Assembly: GCF_021165955.1 (NCBI RefSeq)
Contig: NZ_CP088952.1
Coordinates: 186,001-250,000, forward strand
Length of the DNA: 64,000 nt
Origin: Massilia endophytica
GTDB lineage: Bacteria > Pseudomonadota > Gammaproteobacteria > Burkholderiales > Burkholderiaceae_D
Direction: 5' to 3'
Position 1 is the stretch's first letter; every line of letters begins with the position of its first letter. The position numbers and the translations under genes are program-made. Below the pieces are notes generated by a model. The model was not told the origin of the DNA. It did no database searches and saw only the letters and a list, made by a program, of their open reading frames with translations. Positions 17,329 to 24,484 of the stretch are shown piece after piece.

Positions 17329-18096
17329 ATGAAAGCTCTCCGGATTTTCGCTTTGACGTGTGCAGTGGCTGCGGCCCCCGCCGCCAATGCGCAATTCATG
17401 GACATGCTGAAGAACGCCGTCGGCAACGCCACCGCGAACGCGGTCGCCAACGCCGCCACCGGCGCCGTGACCAAGGCGCTGTCGGGCGACAAGGCCGCCG
17501 AGAAGCCTGCCGACGCCCAGCCCGCAGCGGAAGAACAGTCGCCGCTGGCCGCCGCGGCCGCAGCGCTGATGCCCGCGCAGGCCGCCGCGAAGCCTGCGCT
17601 CAAGCCGGGCTGCGAGAAGGTCTACGGCAAGCCCCTGGCGCCGCTTGGCGAGCGCCCGGAGTCCTTCCCCGAGATTCTGTGGCCTGAAAACTCGGGCTGC
17701 GATGTCGCCAAGTTCGCGGACTACAAGTTCGAAGCCGCGAAAAAGAAGAAACAGGAATTCGTCAACGCCAGCGCAGTGTCGTGCAGCGACTGCGAGGGCG
17801 GCAAGGCTTACGACGCATGGGCTCAGCACGCGATTGGCAAGAGCGGCGTCTCCTCGGATAAATTCACTGAAATGCTGGTTGCCCTGAAGCCGGGCGAGAG
17901 CATCAAGTGGAAAGGCTCGAAGTTCAGCGGCACGATTGTGCTGAGCGGCGAGCAAGCAATTGGAAGTTTCCCCTGCAAGCAGTTCCACTGGACGCTCAAG
18001 GACAAGGCGAACAAGGTCGCCGCCGAGCGCGAAGGGCTGTACTGCGAATGGCAGGGGGGCTATTCCGCAAGCGCCAAGTGGCAGGAAGTGTTGTAA
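17329..18096 (+). CDS. Secreted hypothetical protein with Ala-rich N-terminus
   Basis: 255 residues that I do not recognise. A signal peptide (RIFALTCAVAAAPAANA) precedes an Ala-rich low-complexity stretch to about residue 85. A globular C-terminal region follows with six cysteines, including CSDCEGG. The product should be periplasmic or extracellular with disulfides. AGGAACATG holds the ribosome binding site. It is transcribed alone, ending at two successive hairpin terminators. CATAAT about 33 bases upstream of the start is a possible -10. Confidence 0.8.
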   Translation: MKALRIFALTCAVAAAPAANAQFMDMLKNAVGNATANAVANAATGAVTKALSGDKAAEKPADAQPAAEEQSPLAAAAAALMPAQAAAKPALKPGCEKVYGKPLAPLGERPESFPEILWPENSGCDVAKFADYKFEAAKKKKQEFVNASAVSCSDCEGGKAYDAWAQHAIGKSGVSSDKFTEMLVALKPGESIKWKGSKFSGTIVLSGEQAIGSFPCKQFHWTLKDKANKVAAEREGLYCEWQGGYSASAKWQEVL

Positions 18097-18100
18097 TTTG

Positions 18101-18131
18101 GGGCTCCCTCCTCGGGGGGAGCCCGTTTTTT
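18101..18131 (+). terminator. Rho-independent terminator after the secreted protein
   Basis: GGGCTCCC/GGGAGCCC forms an 8-bp stem with an 8-base loop, followed by a G and then six T residues. Confidence 0.9.
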
Positions 18132-18158
18132 CCGCCAAGCCGAGAAGGCACAGCATGA

Positions 18159-18190
18159 AGAAAAAGGACCGCGAATGCGGTCCTTTTTTT
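18159..18190. terminator. Bidirectional terminator
   Basis: AAAAAGGACCGC/GCGGTCCTTTTT with a GAAT loop has an A run on one side and T on the other, so it can stop transcripts of the plus-strand gene before it and of the minus-strand Cys-rich gene after it. Confidence 0.9.
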
Positions 18191-18204
18191 ATTGGCCGAA
18201 CCGA

Positions 18205-18903
18205 CTAATTGAAGGTGTGGACGCTTTGTTTCAGCTGAACACCCTGGGCTTTTGCCCACCTGTTGCTCTGCCGGACGGTCAAAGTGTATTCTCCGGTGCC
18301 AAGCACTATGCGGCAAGACATATGTTGAGTGATTGGTCCGTCATTCCATTCAGTGAGCCGTCCATCAGAGTCAAGGCATTCGGCCGAGCTGAACCTATGC
18401 GCTTGCCCGTCATTCCAGCGTGCGCCTCGAATTTCGGCGCGAGTTTCTATCGCTGGGCGTTTCTCAGGCTGTCCGTACGCCCTTGATTGAATATCAAAAA
18501 CGAGCGTTTGAACCTCACGCAGCACCACTTTGCATTCCATCTCACTGTTGTTTAGTGTTCTGCACGCAGTGTTAGGTCCATTTCGCTCCCAGTCCTTCGT
18601 CAGTTCGGGCGCTGCGTCGATACGGTCCCATACGGAGGGAGTCTTCGGAGCCTGCTGCGGAACTGGCCAACTGCCGCCATCACTTCCATCGGACTTGCAG
18701 GTGCAAGGAGTGCAGGTCACCGAACCGCACCGGGTTCCATCCGAATATACCGGCTGTGAACAACTGGTTTGCTTACGAGCTCCATTAGAGCAAGCTGAAC
18801 ACTCGGCATTCCAGCTCTTCGTATAAGGGCATGATTGTGAGCGCGCTTGTCCACAGGTCGCAAACAGACCGAGTAGCAAAACAATGGTACCGATTCGAGA
18901 CAT
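18205..18903 (-). CDS. Secreted Cys-rich hypothetical protein
   Basis: 232 residues. A signal peptide (IGTIVLLLGLFATCGQA) precedes a Cys-rich N-terminal region (about 24-70) with the spacing W-x4-CSACSNG-x-R and later CTPCTC. This faintly resembles a thrombospondin type 1 or small disulfide module. The remaining region (about 85-232) has no motif I know. Base composition is clearly less GC-rich than the neighbours, suggesting transfer. It lies directly beside an insertion sequence that has landed 81 bp upstream of its start, which may separate it from its original promoter. Confidence 0.75.
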   Translation of the reverse strand: MSRIGTIVLLLGLFATCGQARSQSCPYTKSWNAECSACSNGARKQTSCSQPVYSDGTRCGSVTCTPCTCKSDGSDGGSWPVPQQAPKTPSVWDRIDAAPELTKDWERNGPNTACRTLNNSEMECKVVLREVQTLVFDIQSRAYGQPEKRPAIETRAEIRGARWNDGQAHRFSSAECLDSDGRLTEWNDGPITQHMSCRIVLGTGEYTLTVRQSNRWAKAQGVQLKQSVHTFN

Positions 18904-19036
18904 GGCTGCCTCCTTGATTCGGAAGAGGTATATGTCATCCTATCTTGCACGCTCTTAGCCCAATAAGTCGTGTCATTGATCAAATGTAATGACCCAGTGA
19001 ATTCCTGCTCAGGTGATAATACAGAAAGGACATCAC

Positions 19037-19351
19037 GTGAGCATGGTCATGGAAGAGGAAGTAAAACGTTGGACGGCGAAGCGCAAAGCGGCGCTGGTCA
19101 CTGAAATCATTCAAGGTAAGACCACCGTGGCAGAGGCCAGCCGGGCCTTTGATATGCCGCCTTCGGAGATCGAAGAGTGGGTGGATGAAGCCAAGCGGGG
19201 CATGGAGAACGCCTTGCGGGCAAAACCGCTCGACGTCCGCGAGCAGTACGAACGCCAGATCAAAGAGCTTCAGGAAGCCTACGGTGAGGCGATGCTGGAA
19301 CTGCGTGCCAGAAAAAAGCTGGCGTCCCTGCTGGGCGAGGAAGAGAAGTGA
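19037..19351 (+). CDS. IS3-family transposase OrfA
   Basis: 104 residues from a GTG at 19037 with AAGGA six bases upstream; another GTG at 19013 lacks a ribosome binding site. It has an N-terminal helix-turn-helix (KRKAALVTEIIQGKTTVAEASRAFDMPPSEIEEWVDEA style) that binds the IS ends, and a helical C-terminus. The TGA stop overlaps the GTG start of orfB (GTGA), so OrfB is probably made by translational coupling rather than a slippery-sequence frameshift. Confidence 0.88.
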   Translation: MSMVMEEEVKRWTAKRKAALVTEIIQGKTTVAEASRAFDMPPSEIEEWVDEAKRGMENALRAKPLDVREQYERQIKELQEAYGEAMLELRARKKLASLLGEEEK

Positions 19352-20169
19352 TCGAAACGATCCGCCAGGGACTAGCAGAAGACGGATTCAAAGTTTCGAT
19401 CAATAAGCTGTGCCAGTGGTTCGACATGCCGCGCCGGACGGTGTACTACAAGTCCGTCAAGGCGGCGCCGAAGGTGCAGCCGCGCTTTGCCGAACCAATC
19501 AAGGCCATGATCAACGAGGAGCCATCGTTCGGCTATCGCACCGTGGCGGCCCTGCTGGGCTTCAACAAGAACACCGTGCAACGCATCTTCCAACTACGTG
19601 GCTGGCAAGTGAAGAAGCGGCCGATCGGCTTTCGTCCGCGTGTGCAGGCCTTGCCTTCGGTGGCGACGGCTCCGGACCAGCGCTGGGCGACCGACATGTG
19701 CCGCGTCTGGGCTGGGCGCGATGGGTGGTCAGTGCTGGCTTTGGTGATCGATTGCCATACCCGTGAACTACTGGGCTGGCATCTTTCCCGCTCCGGCAAG
19801 GCTAAAACGGCGGAGGCGGCCTTGGAACAGGCCCTTATTGCCCGCTATGGCACCCTGGGCAAAGTTACAGCGCCATTCTTGTTAAGGTCGGACAACGGCT
19901 TGGTTTTCACCAGCCGCAGCTACACCAGATTGGTGCGCAGCTATGGCCTGCGCCAGGAATTCATCACGCCTCACTGCCCCGAGCAGAATGGCATGGTGGA
20001 GCGCGTCATCAGGACGCTGAAGGAGCAGTGCGTACATCGGCACCGCTTCGAAAGTTTGCAGAACGCCAGCCGGGTCATCGCCGACTGGATTGGCTTCTAC
20101 AACAACCGGCGCCCGCATCAGGCGCTGGGCATGAAAACACCCGCTGAGGCGTTTAGATTAGCGGCTTAA
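19348..20169 (+). CDS. IS3-family transposase OrfB (DDE integrase)
   Basis: 273 residues with an HTH_21-like N-terminal region (FGYRTVAALLGFNKNTVQRI) and an rve integrase core. The catalytic triad is readable as D in WATDMCRVW, D in LRSDNGLVF and E in NGMVERVIRTLKEQ. FYNNRRPHQALGMKTPAEAF is the usual C-terminal block. No truncation or frameshift is seen. It starts with GTG overlapping the orfA stop. Confidence 0.95.
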   Translation: MIETIRQGLAEDGFKVSINKLCQWFDMPRRTVYYKSVKAAPKVQPRFAEPIKAMINEEPSFGYRTVAALLGFNKNTVQRIFQLRGWQVKKRPIGFRPRVQALPSVATAPDQRWATDMCRVWAGRDGWSVLALVIDCHTRELLGWHLSRSGKAKTAEAALEQALIARYGTLGKVTAPFLLRSDNGLVFTSRSYTRLVRSYGLRQEFITPHCPEQNGMVERVIRTLKEQCVHRHRFESLQNASRVIADWIGFYNNRRPHQALGMKTPAEAFRLAA

Positions 20170-20255
20170 GTTGAGCAGGAACCGCTGGGTCATTACACAA
20201 ATGCCTCGGATGGGCAGGGTGTTCAGAGCCACTCCAGCCCATTGCATTGCGAGTC

Positions 20256-20693
20256 TTATTCCTGGCGCAGCCAGGTTTGAGAGCGGCCCAGGAAAGGCGT
20301 GCCGATGTAGGCGCGCACTTCCAGCTTCTTGCCGCCGTCCGCCAGTTTCATTTTGGTGCGGTAGGTCTTGCCGCTTTCCGGGTCCATGATGGTGCCGTTG
20401 GCGTATTCGTCGCCGTCCTTGCGCACACCCTTGATGATGGTGAGGCCCACCATGGGCTGGCCCTTGTCCGCGCCTTCGCAGGCTTCGCATTTGGGGTTCT
20501 GGTCCTGGTCAGCGGGCCGCAGCAGCTTTTCGATCCTGCCCTGGTAGACGCCGTCCGCCTCGCTGATGCGGATCATGGCTTTCGGCTTGCCGGTCTTGTC
20601 GTCGATGTTCTTCCACAGGCCAACGGGCGAATCGTCGGCCGCCCAGGCCGCGGCGCTGGCCATGAGCAGCGCTGCATGAATCAGGTAACGCAT
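20256..20693 (-). CDS. DUF2147 family secreted protein
   Basis: 145 residues. A signal peptide (YLIHAALLMASAAAWA) precedes the DUF2147 beta-barrel-like domain: SPVGLWKNIDDKTGKPKAMIRI, YQGRIEKLL, CEACEGADKGQPMVGL, YANGTIMDPESGKTYRTKM and LEVRAYIGTPFLGRSQTW. The function of the family is not established, and exported members are abundant in Burkholderiales. Two cysteines in CEAC may bind metal or form a disulfide. The adjacent IS lies 58 bp after its stop. Confidence 0.9.
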   Translation of the reverse strand: MRYLIHAALLMASAAAWAADDSPVGLWKNIDDKTGKPKAMIRISEADGVYQGRIEKLLRPADQDQNPKCEACEGADKGQPMVGLTIIKGVRKDGDEYANGTIMDPESGKTYRTKMKLADGGKKLEVRAYIGTPFLGRSQTWLRQE

Positions 20694-20903
20694 AAGGTTT
20701 TGCCTCCGGTATGGTTTTTGTGAAACGAGTGTAGCAAAACACTTTAGAGGCGGTCGTCCAAAGAAGCCTGGGGTGGGTGTCCGATTTTTCGGCTTTTACT
20801 AAAACCTGCGATTTCTAACTAATTCGCTCTTGTTTGCCCCCTCCGGGAACTAAAAACACCCAAGCCACCTCTAATCATTACGCGCCAGTCGACACGAAAA
20901 TTT

Positions 20904-20956
20904 TAGAAAACTATAGCGCGAGGTAGAACGTTGTAGAAAGACTTAGCAGCTTTTAG
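20904..20956 (+). repeat. Six TAG motifs at exact 10-bp intervals before the RAMA-like gene
   Basis: TAG occurs at 20904, 20914, 20924, 20934, 20944 and 20954, each in an A/T-flanked decamer (best form TTTTAGAAAA). The array ends 30 bp before the start of the next gene, just before its ribosome binding site. Exactly one helical turn per repeat puts all copies on one face of DNA. This is the pattern of an operator for a regulator binding side by side. CTAA motifs further upstream (20799, 20819, 20850, 20871) are roughly in phase too. Confidence 0.75.
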
Positions 20957-20985
20957 AGAAAACCGCTTTTCAGGAGGACCCCACC

Positions 20986-21579
20986 ATGTCTTCTGGTGTC
21001 ACTATGCCGCTTCGTGTGCCCGCCGAGCTGCTGGAAGAGCTTGGCAATTTCACTGGCTACTTCTGGTCGGATTTCCGGCTGGAGCCAATCATCTGCGATG
21101 CGATCCGCGCATATATGATGGCCGCCCCGGGCGCGTCGGTGCAATCGGCGGCGCCAAGCGAACTGGGATACCAATGGAAGGAGCTGTTTCTTCCGGAAGG
21201 AACCAGGCTGCGGGCATCTTTCGGCGGGCAGCCGTATTTCGCGGCGGTGGAAGGGATAGAAATCAAGTACGGCGAACAGGCGATATCTCCGTCCCGCTTT
21301 GCGAATCTGCAAGGCTGTGGCAATCGCAATGCCTGGAAAGCCATCTGGCTGCGTCTTCCCGGACGCGATGAGTGGCTGCTTGCCGACGTATACCGGTCGG
21401 CGCGAAAAGCGGCGATAGCGCGCCTGCGGGCCGGCGGGGAATCTGCGGCTGGCATCGGACAGGTGGAGCAGCCAAAAGAAAAGCCGCTGCAGGGGCAGCG
21501 GCTTTCCATGGGCATGAGCTGGATCAGGCGGCGGGCAGCTTGGCGAATTGCTCGCGCAGTTTGTCGATGGTGGCGGTGA
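20986..21579 (+). CDS. Hypothetical protein: RHH-like N-terminus and RAMA-like domain
   Basis: 197 residues, with AGGAGG nine bases before the ATG. Residues about 7-45 (MPLRVPAELLEELGN ... DAIRAYM) resemble a ribbon-helix-helix DNA-binding segment. Residues about 65-130 (LFLPEGTRLRASFGGQPYF ... ISPSRFANLQG ... NAWKAIWL) follow the pattern of RAMA or DUF2924-type domains associated with restriction and modification. Both are inferences. The last 35 residues or so are Arg/Trp-rich, run through the valS terminator and are antisense to the end of valS. The natural stop may therefore have been lost. A helically phased repeat upstream may be its operator. Confidence 0.65.
   Translation: MSSGVTMPLRVPAELLEELGNFTGYFWSDFRLEPIICDAIRAYMMAAPGASVQSAAPSELGYQWKELFLPEGTRLRASFGGQPYFAAVEGIEIKYGEQAISPSRFANLQGCGNRNAWKAIWLRLPGRDEWLLADVYRSARKAAIARLRAGGESAAGIGQVEQPKEKPLQGQRLSMGMSWIRRRAAWRIARAVCRWWR
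21474..21507 (-). terminator. Rho-independent terminator of valS
   Basis: On the minus strand a 10-bp stem AAGCCGCTGC/GCAGCGGCTT with a 4-base loop is followed by TTTTCTTTT-like sequence. It lies 20 bp after the valS stop, within the tail of the convergent gene. Confidence 0.85.
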
Positions 21580-24325
21580 AGTTGGCCAGGCGTTCCTTCT
21601 CCTGTTCCACCACGGCCGCGGGGGCGCGGGCCACGAAGCTCTCGCTGGACAGCTTGCCGCTGGCCTTGGCGATCTCGCCTTCGATGCGCGCGATTTCCTT
21701 CGACAGGCGCTCGCGCTCGGCCTTCACATCGATCTCCACCTTCAGCATCAGCTTCGTGGTGCCGACCACGGAAACGGCGGCCGGGGATTCCGGCAGCGCG
21801 TCCACGATCTGCACTTCGGAGAGCTTGCCCAGCAGCTGGATGTAGGGCGCGAAGGCGGCCATGCGCTCCTTGTCCGCGCCCGTGGCTTCCACGATCAGCG
21901 GCACGCGCAGGGAAGGCGCCAGCTTCATTTCGCCGCGCAGGTTGCGGGTGGCGTCCGTCAGGCCTTTCAGCTCGGCGATCCAGGCTTCCGCGGATTCGTC
22001 GATCAGGGCTTCGTTCGGCAGCGGATAGGGCTGGGTCATGATGGAGTTGCCAGCGCTGTCGCCCTTGCCCGCCAGCGGAGCAACGGTCTGCCACAGCTCC
22101 TCGGTCACGAAAGGAATCACCGGGTGCGCCATGCGCAGCACCACTTCCAGTACGCGCAGCAGGGTATGGCGGGTGGCGCGCTGCTGGCCCTCGGTGCCGC
22201 TTTGCACCTGCACCTTGGCCAGTTCCAGATACCAGTCGCAGTACTCGTCCCACACGAACTTGTAGATGGTGCTGGCGATGTTGTCGAAGCGGTAATCGGC
22301 GAAGCCTTTTGCCACGTCCTGCTCGGCCCTTTGCAGCAGGGAGATGATCCACTTGTCGGCCATGGACAGGTCGGCGTCGCTGGCGCTGCAGTCCTTGCCT
22401 TCGGTGTTCATCAGCACGAAGCGGGTGGCGTTCCACAGCTTGTTGCAGAAGTTGCGGTAGCCTTCGGCGCGGCCCAGGTCGAAGTTGATGTTGCGGCCGA
22501 GGGAAGCGTAGCTGGCCATGGTGAAACGCACTGCGTCGGTGCCGTAGGCCGGGATGCCTTCCGGGAATTCCTTGCGCGTGGCCTTCTCGATCTTCTCGGC
22601 CTGCTTCGGATTCATCAGGCCCGTAGTACGTTTTGCCGCCAGCGCGTCCACGCCGATGCCGTCGATCAGGTCGATCGGATCCAGGGTATTGCCCTTGGAC
22701 TTTGACATCTTCTGGCCCTGCGAGTCGCGCACCAGGCCGTGCACGTACACGGTCTCGAACGGCACCTTGCCGGTGAAGTGGGCGGTCATCATGACCATGC
22801 GCGCCACCCAGAAGAAGATGATGTCGAAGCCCGTCACCAGCACGGAGCTTGGCAGGAAGGCTTTCAGGTCGGGGGTTTCTTCCGGCCAGCCGAGGGTGGA
22901 GAAGGGCACCAGGGCGGAGGAGAACCAGGTATCCAGCACGTCGCTGTCGCGCGTGAGCGGACCGGTGCTGCCTGCGGCCTGCGCCTTGGCCTGCGCCTCG
23001 GCTTCGTTCTTCGCCACGAAGATATTGCCCTGCGCGTCGTACCACGCGGGGATCTGGTGGCCCCACCACAGCTGGCGCGAGATGCACCAGTCCTGGATGT
23101 TGTTCAGCCACTGGTTGTAAGTGGTGGTCCAGTTCTCCGGCACGAACTTGATCTCGCCGCTCGACACTTTTTCCAGCGCCACTTCGGCAATCGACTTGCC
23201 CGGGTTGAAGGTGCCTTCCGGCGCGGGCTTGCTCATGGCGACGAACCACTGGTCCGTCAGCATCGGCTCGATCACGACGCCCGTGCGGTCGCCGCGCGGC
23301 ACCATCAGCTTGTGCGGCTTGACCTGTTCCAGCAGCCCTTGTGCTTCCAGGTCCGCCACGATCTGCTTGCGCGCGGCGAAGCGGTCCATGCCGCGGTAGG
23401 CGGCGGGGGCATCGTCCGTGATCTTCGCGTCGAGCGTGAGGATGGACGGCATGGGCAGCTTGTGGCGCTGGCCCAAGGCGTAGTCGTTGAAGTCGTGCGC
23501 CGGGGTGATCTTCACGCAGCCGGTGCCGAAGGCCTTGTCCACGTAGGAGTCGGCAATGACGGGGATCTCGCGGTCGCACAGGGGCAGCTTGAGCATCTTG
23601 CCCACCAGCGCGGTGTAGCGCTCGTCGGTCGGGTCCACTGCCACGGCCACGTCGCCCAGCATGGTTTCGGGACGGGTGGTGGCCACGGTGAGCGAGCCGC
23701 TGCCGTCGGCCAGCGGGTACTTGATGTACCACATGGAGCCGTCTTCTTCCTCCGACACCACTTCCAGGTCGGAGACTGCGGTGCCCAGCACGGGGTCCCA
23801 GTTCACCAGCCGCTTTCCGCGGTAGATCAGGCCCTGTTCATAGAGGCGCACGAAGACGTCCATCACCACCTTCGAGCGCGGCTCGTCCATGGTGAAGTAC
23901 TCGCGCGCCCAGTCGGGCGACGTGCCCAGGCGGCGCATCTGGCCCGTGATGGTGGAGCCGGACTTCTCCTTCCACTCCCACACTTTTTCCAGGAATTTTT
24001 CGCGGCCCAGGTCATGGCGCGAGATCTTCTGCGCGTCGAGCTGGCGCTCCACCACGATCTGGGTCGCAATGCCCGCATGGTCGGTCCCCGGAATCCAGGC
24101 CGTGTTGTGGCCCAGCATGCGGTGGTAGCGCGTCAGGCCGTCCATGATGGTCTGGTTGAAGGCGTGGCCCATGTGCAGCGTGCCCGTCACGTTCGGCGGC
24201 GGCAGCTGGATGCTGAAGGAGGGCTTGGAGAGGTCCATGGACGCGGCGTAGTAACCGCGCTTTTCCCACTCGCTGCGCCAGAACTGTTCAATGTCGGCAG
24301 GCTCGAAAGACTTGGCTAATTCCAT
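21524..24325 (-). CDS. valS: Valyl-tRNA synthetase
   Basis: 933-residue class I synthetase. It has PPPNVTGTLHMGHAF (HIGH box as HMGH), the CP1 editing domain with ATTRPETMLGD, KMSKSKGN, an anticodon-binding domain and a C-terminal coiled-coil arm (about 865-930, VDVKAERERLSKEIARIEGEI). The start is set at the ATG at 24325 (MELAKSFEPADIEQFWRSEWEKR). A perfect TATAAT on the minus strand (24357-24362) places the transcript start near 24350, which excludes longer readings. Length is normal. Confidence 0.97.
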   Translation of the reverse strand: MELAKSFEPADIEQFWRSEWEKRGYYAASMDLSKPSFSIQLPPPNVTGTLHMGHAFNQTIMDGLTRYHRMLGHNTAWIPGTDHAGIATQIVVERQLDAQKISRHDLGREKFLEKVWEWKEKSGSTITGQMRRLGTSPDWAREYFTMDEPRSKVVMDVFVRLYEQGLIYRGKRLVNWDPVLGTAVSDLEVVSEEEDGSMWYIKYPLADGSGSLTVATTRPETMLGDVAVAVDPTDERYTALVGKMLKLPLCDREIPVIADSYVDKAFGTGCVKITPAHDFNDYALGQRHKLPMPSILTLDAKITDDAPAAYRGMDRFAARKQIVADLEAQGLLEQVKPHKLMVPRGDRTGVVIEPMLTDQWFVAMSKPAPEGTFNPGKSIAEVALEKVSSGEIKFVPENWTTTYNQWLNNIQDWCISRQLWWGHQIPAWYDAQGNIFVAKNEAEAQAKAQAAGSTGPLTRDSDVLDTWFSSALVPFSTLGWPEETPDLKAFLPSSVLVTGFDIIFFWVARMVMMTAHFTGKVPFETVYVHGLVRDSQGQKMSKSKGNTLDPIDLIDGIGVDALAAKRTTGLMNPKQAEKIEKATRKEFPEGIPAYGTDAVRFTMASYASLGRNINFDLGRAEGYRNFCNKLWNATRFVLMNTEGKDCSASDADLSMADKWIISLLQRAEQDVAKGFADYRFDNIASTIYKFVWDEYCDWYLELAKVQVQSGTEGQQRATRHTLLRVLEVVLRMAHPVIPFVTEELWQTVAPLAGKGDSAGNSIMTQPYPLPNEALIDESAEAWIAELKGLTDATRNLRGEMKLAPSLRVPLIVEATGADKERMAAFAPYIQLLGKLSEVQIVDALPESPAAVSVVGTTKLMLKVEIDVKAERERLSKEIARIEGEIAKASGKLSSESFVARAPAAVVEQEKERLANFTATIDKLREQFAKLPAA

Positions 24326-24356
24326 GATGGGGCGTGAATTTTTGGCGAAAACCTCC

Positions 24357-24362
24357 ATTATA
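24357..24362 (-). promoter_or_regulatory. -10 box of valS
   Basis: TATAAT on the minus strand lies 31 bases before the valS ATG. The -35 position is GC-rich and weak. It fixes the valS start at 24325. Confidence 0.6.
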
Positions 24363-24484
24363 AGGGAGGCGTGGCCCCAAGCGGCGTTGCGGCCCCGGCC
24401 GCCTTGCAATTCTCACCAAATGTTGCATCTGGACAATGGCATTCTGCCAAGCTAAGCTGCCTGCTTTTCATCGCCGGAGCGTCC

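Larger units (their letters stand above)
18985..20197 (+). mobile_element. Intact IS3-family insertion sequence, 1213 bp
   Basis: Terminal inverted repeats start TGTAATGACCCAG at 18985 and end CTGGGTCATTACA at 20197. The inner part TTCCTGCTCA also matches between the ends. The termini are TG...CA as in the family. The flanks carry a 4-bp direct repeat CAAA (18981-18984 and 20198-20201), the target duplication. Two overlapping transposase frames fill the element and both appear complete, so it may be active. It sits between the DUF2147 gene and the upstream region of the Cys-rich gene. Confidence 0.93.

Noticed and set aside
17182..18156. Long N-terminal extension of the periplasmic binding protein gene
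   Set aside because: It would cover the whole opposite-strand secreted protein gene and remove the signal peptide from the N-terminus.
19337..19360. Programmed -1 frameshift in the first IS element
   Set aside because: No A6G or similar slippery run is seen before the orfA stop; the GTGA overlap suggests translational coupling instead.
20904..20956. CRISPR array or iteron origin
   Set aside because: Repeats are only about 10 bp with no spacers, and there is no replication initiator gene, so an operator-like array is more likely.
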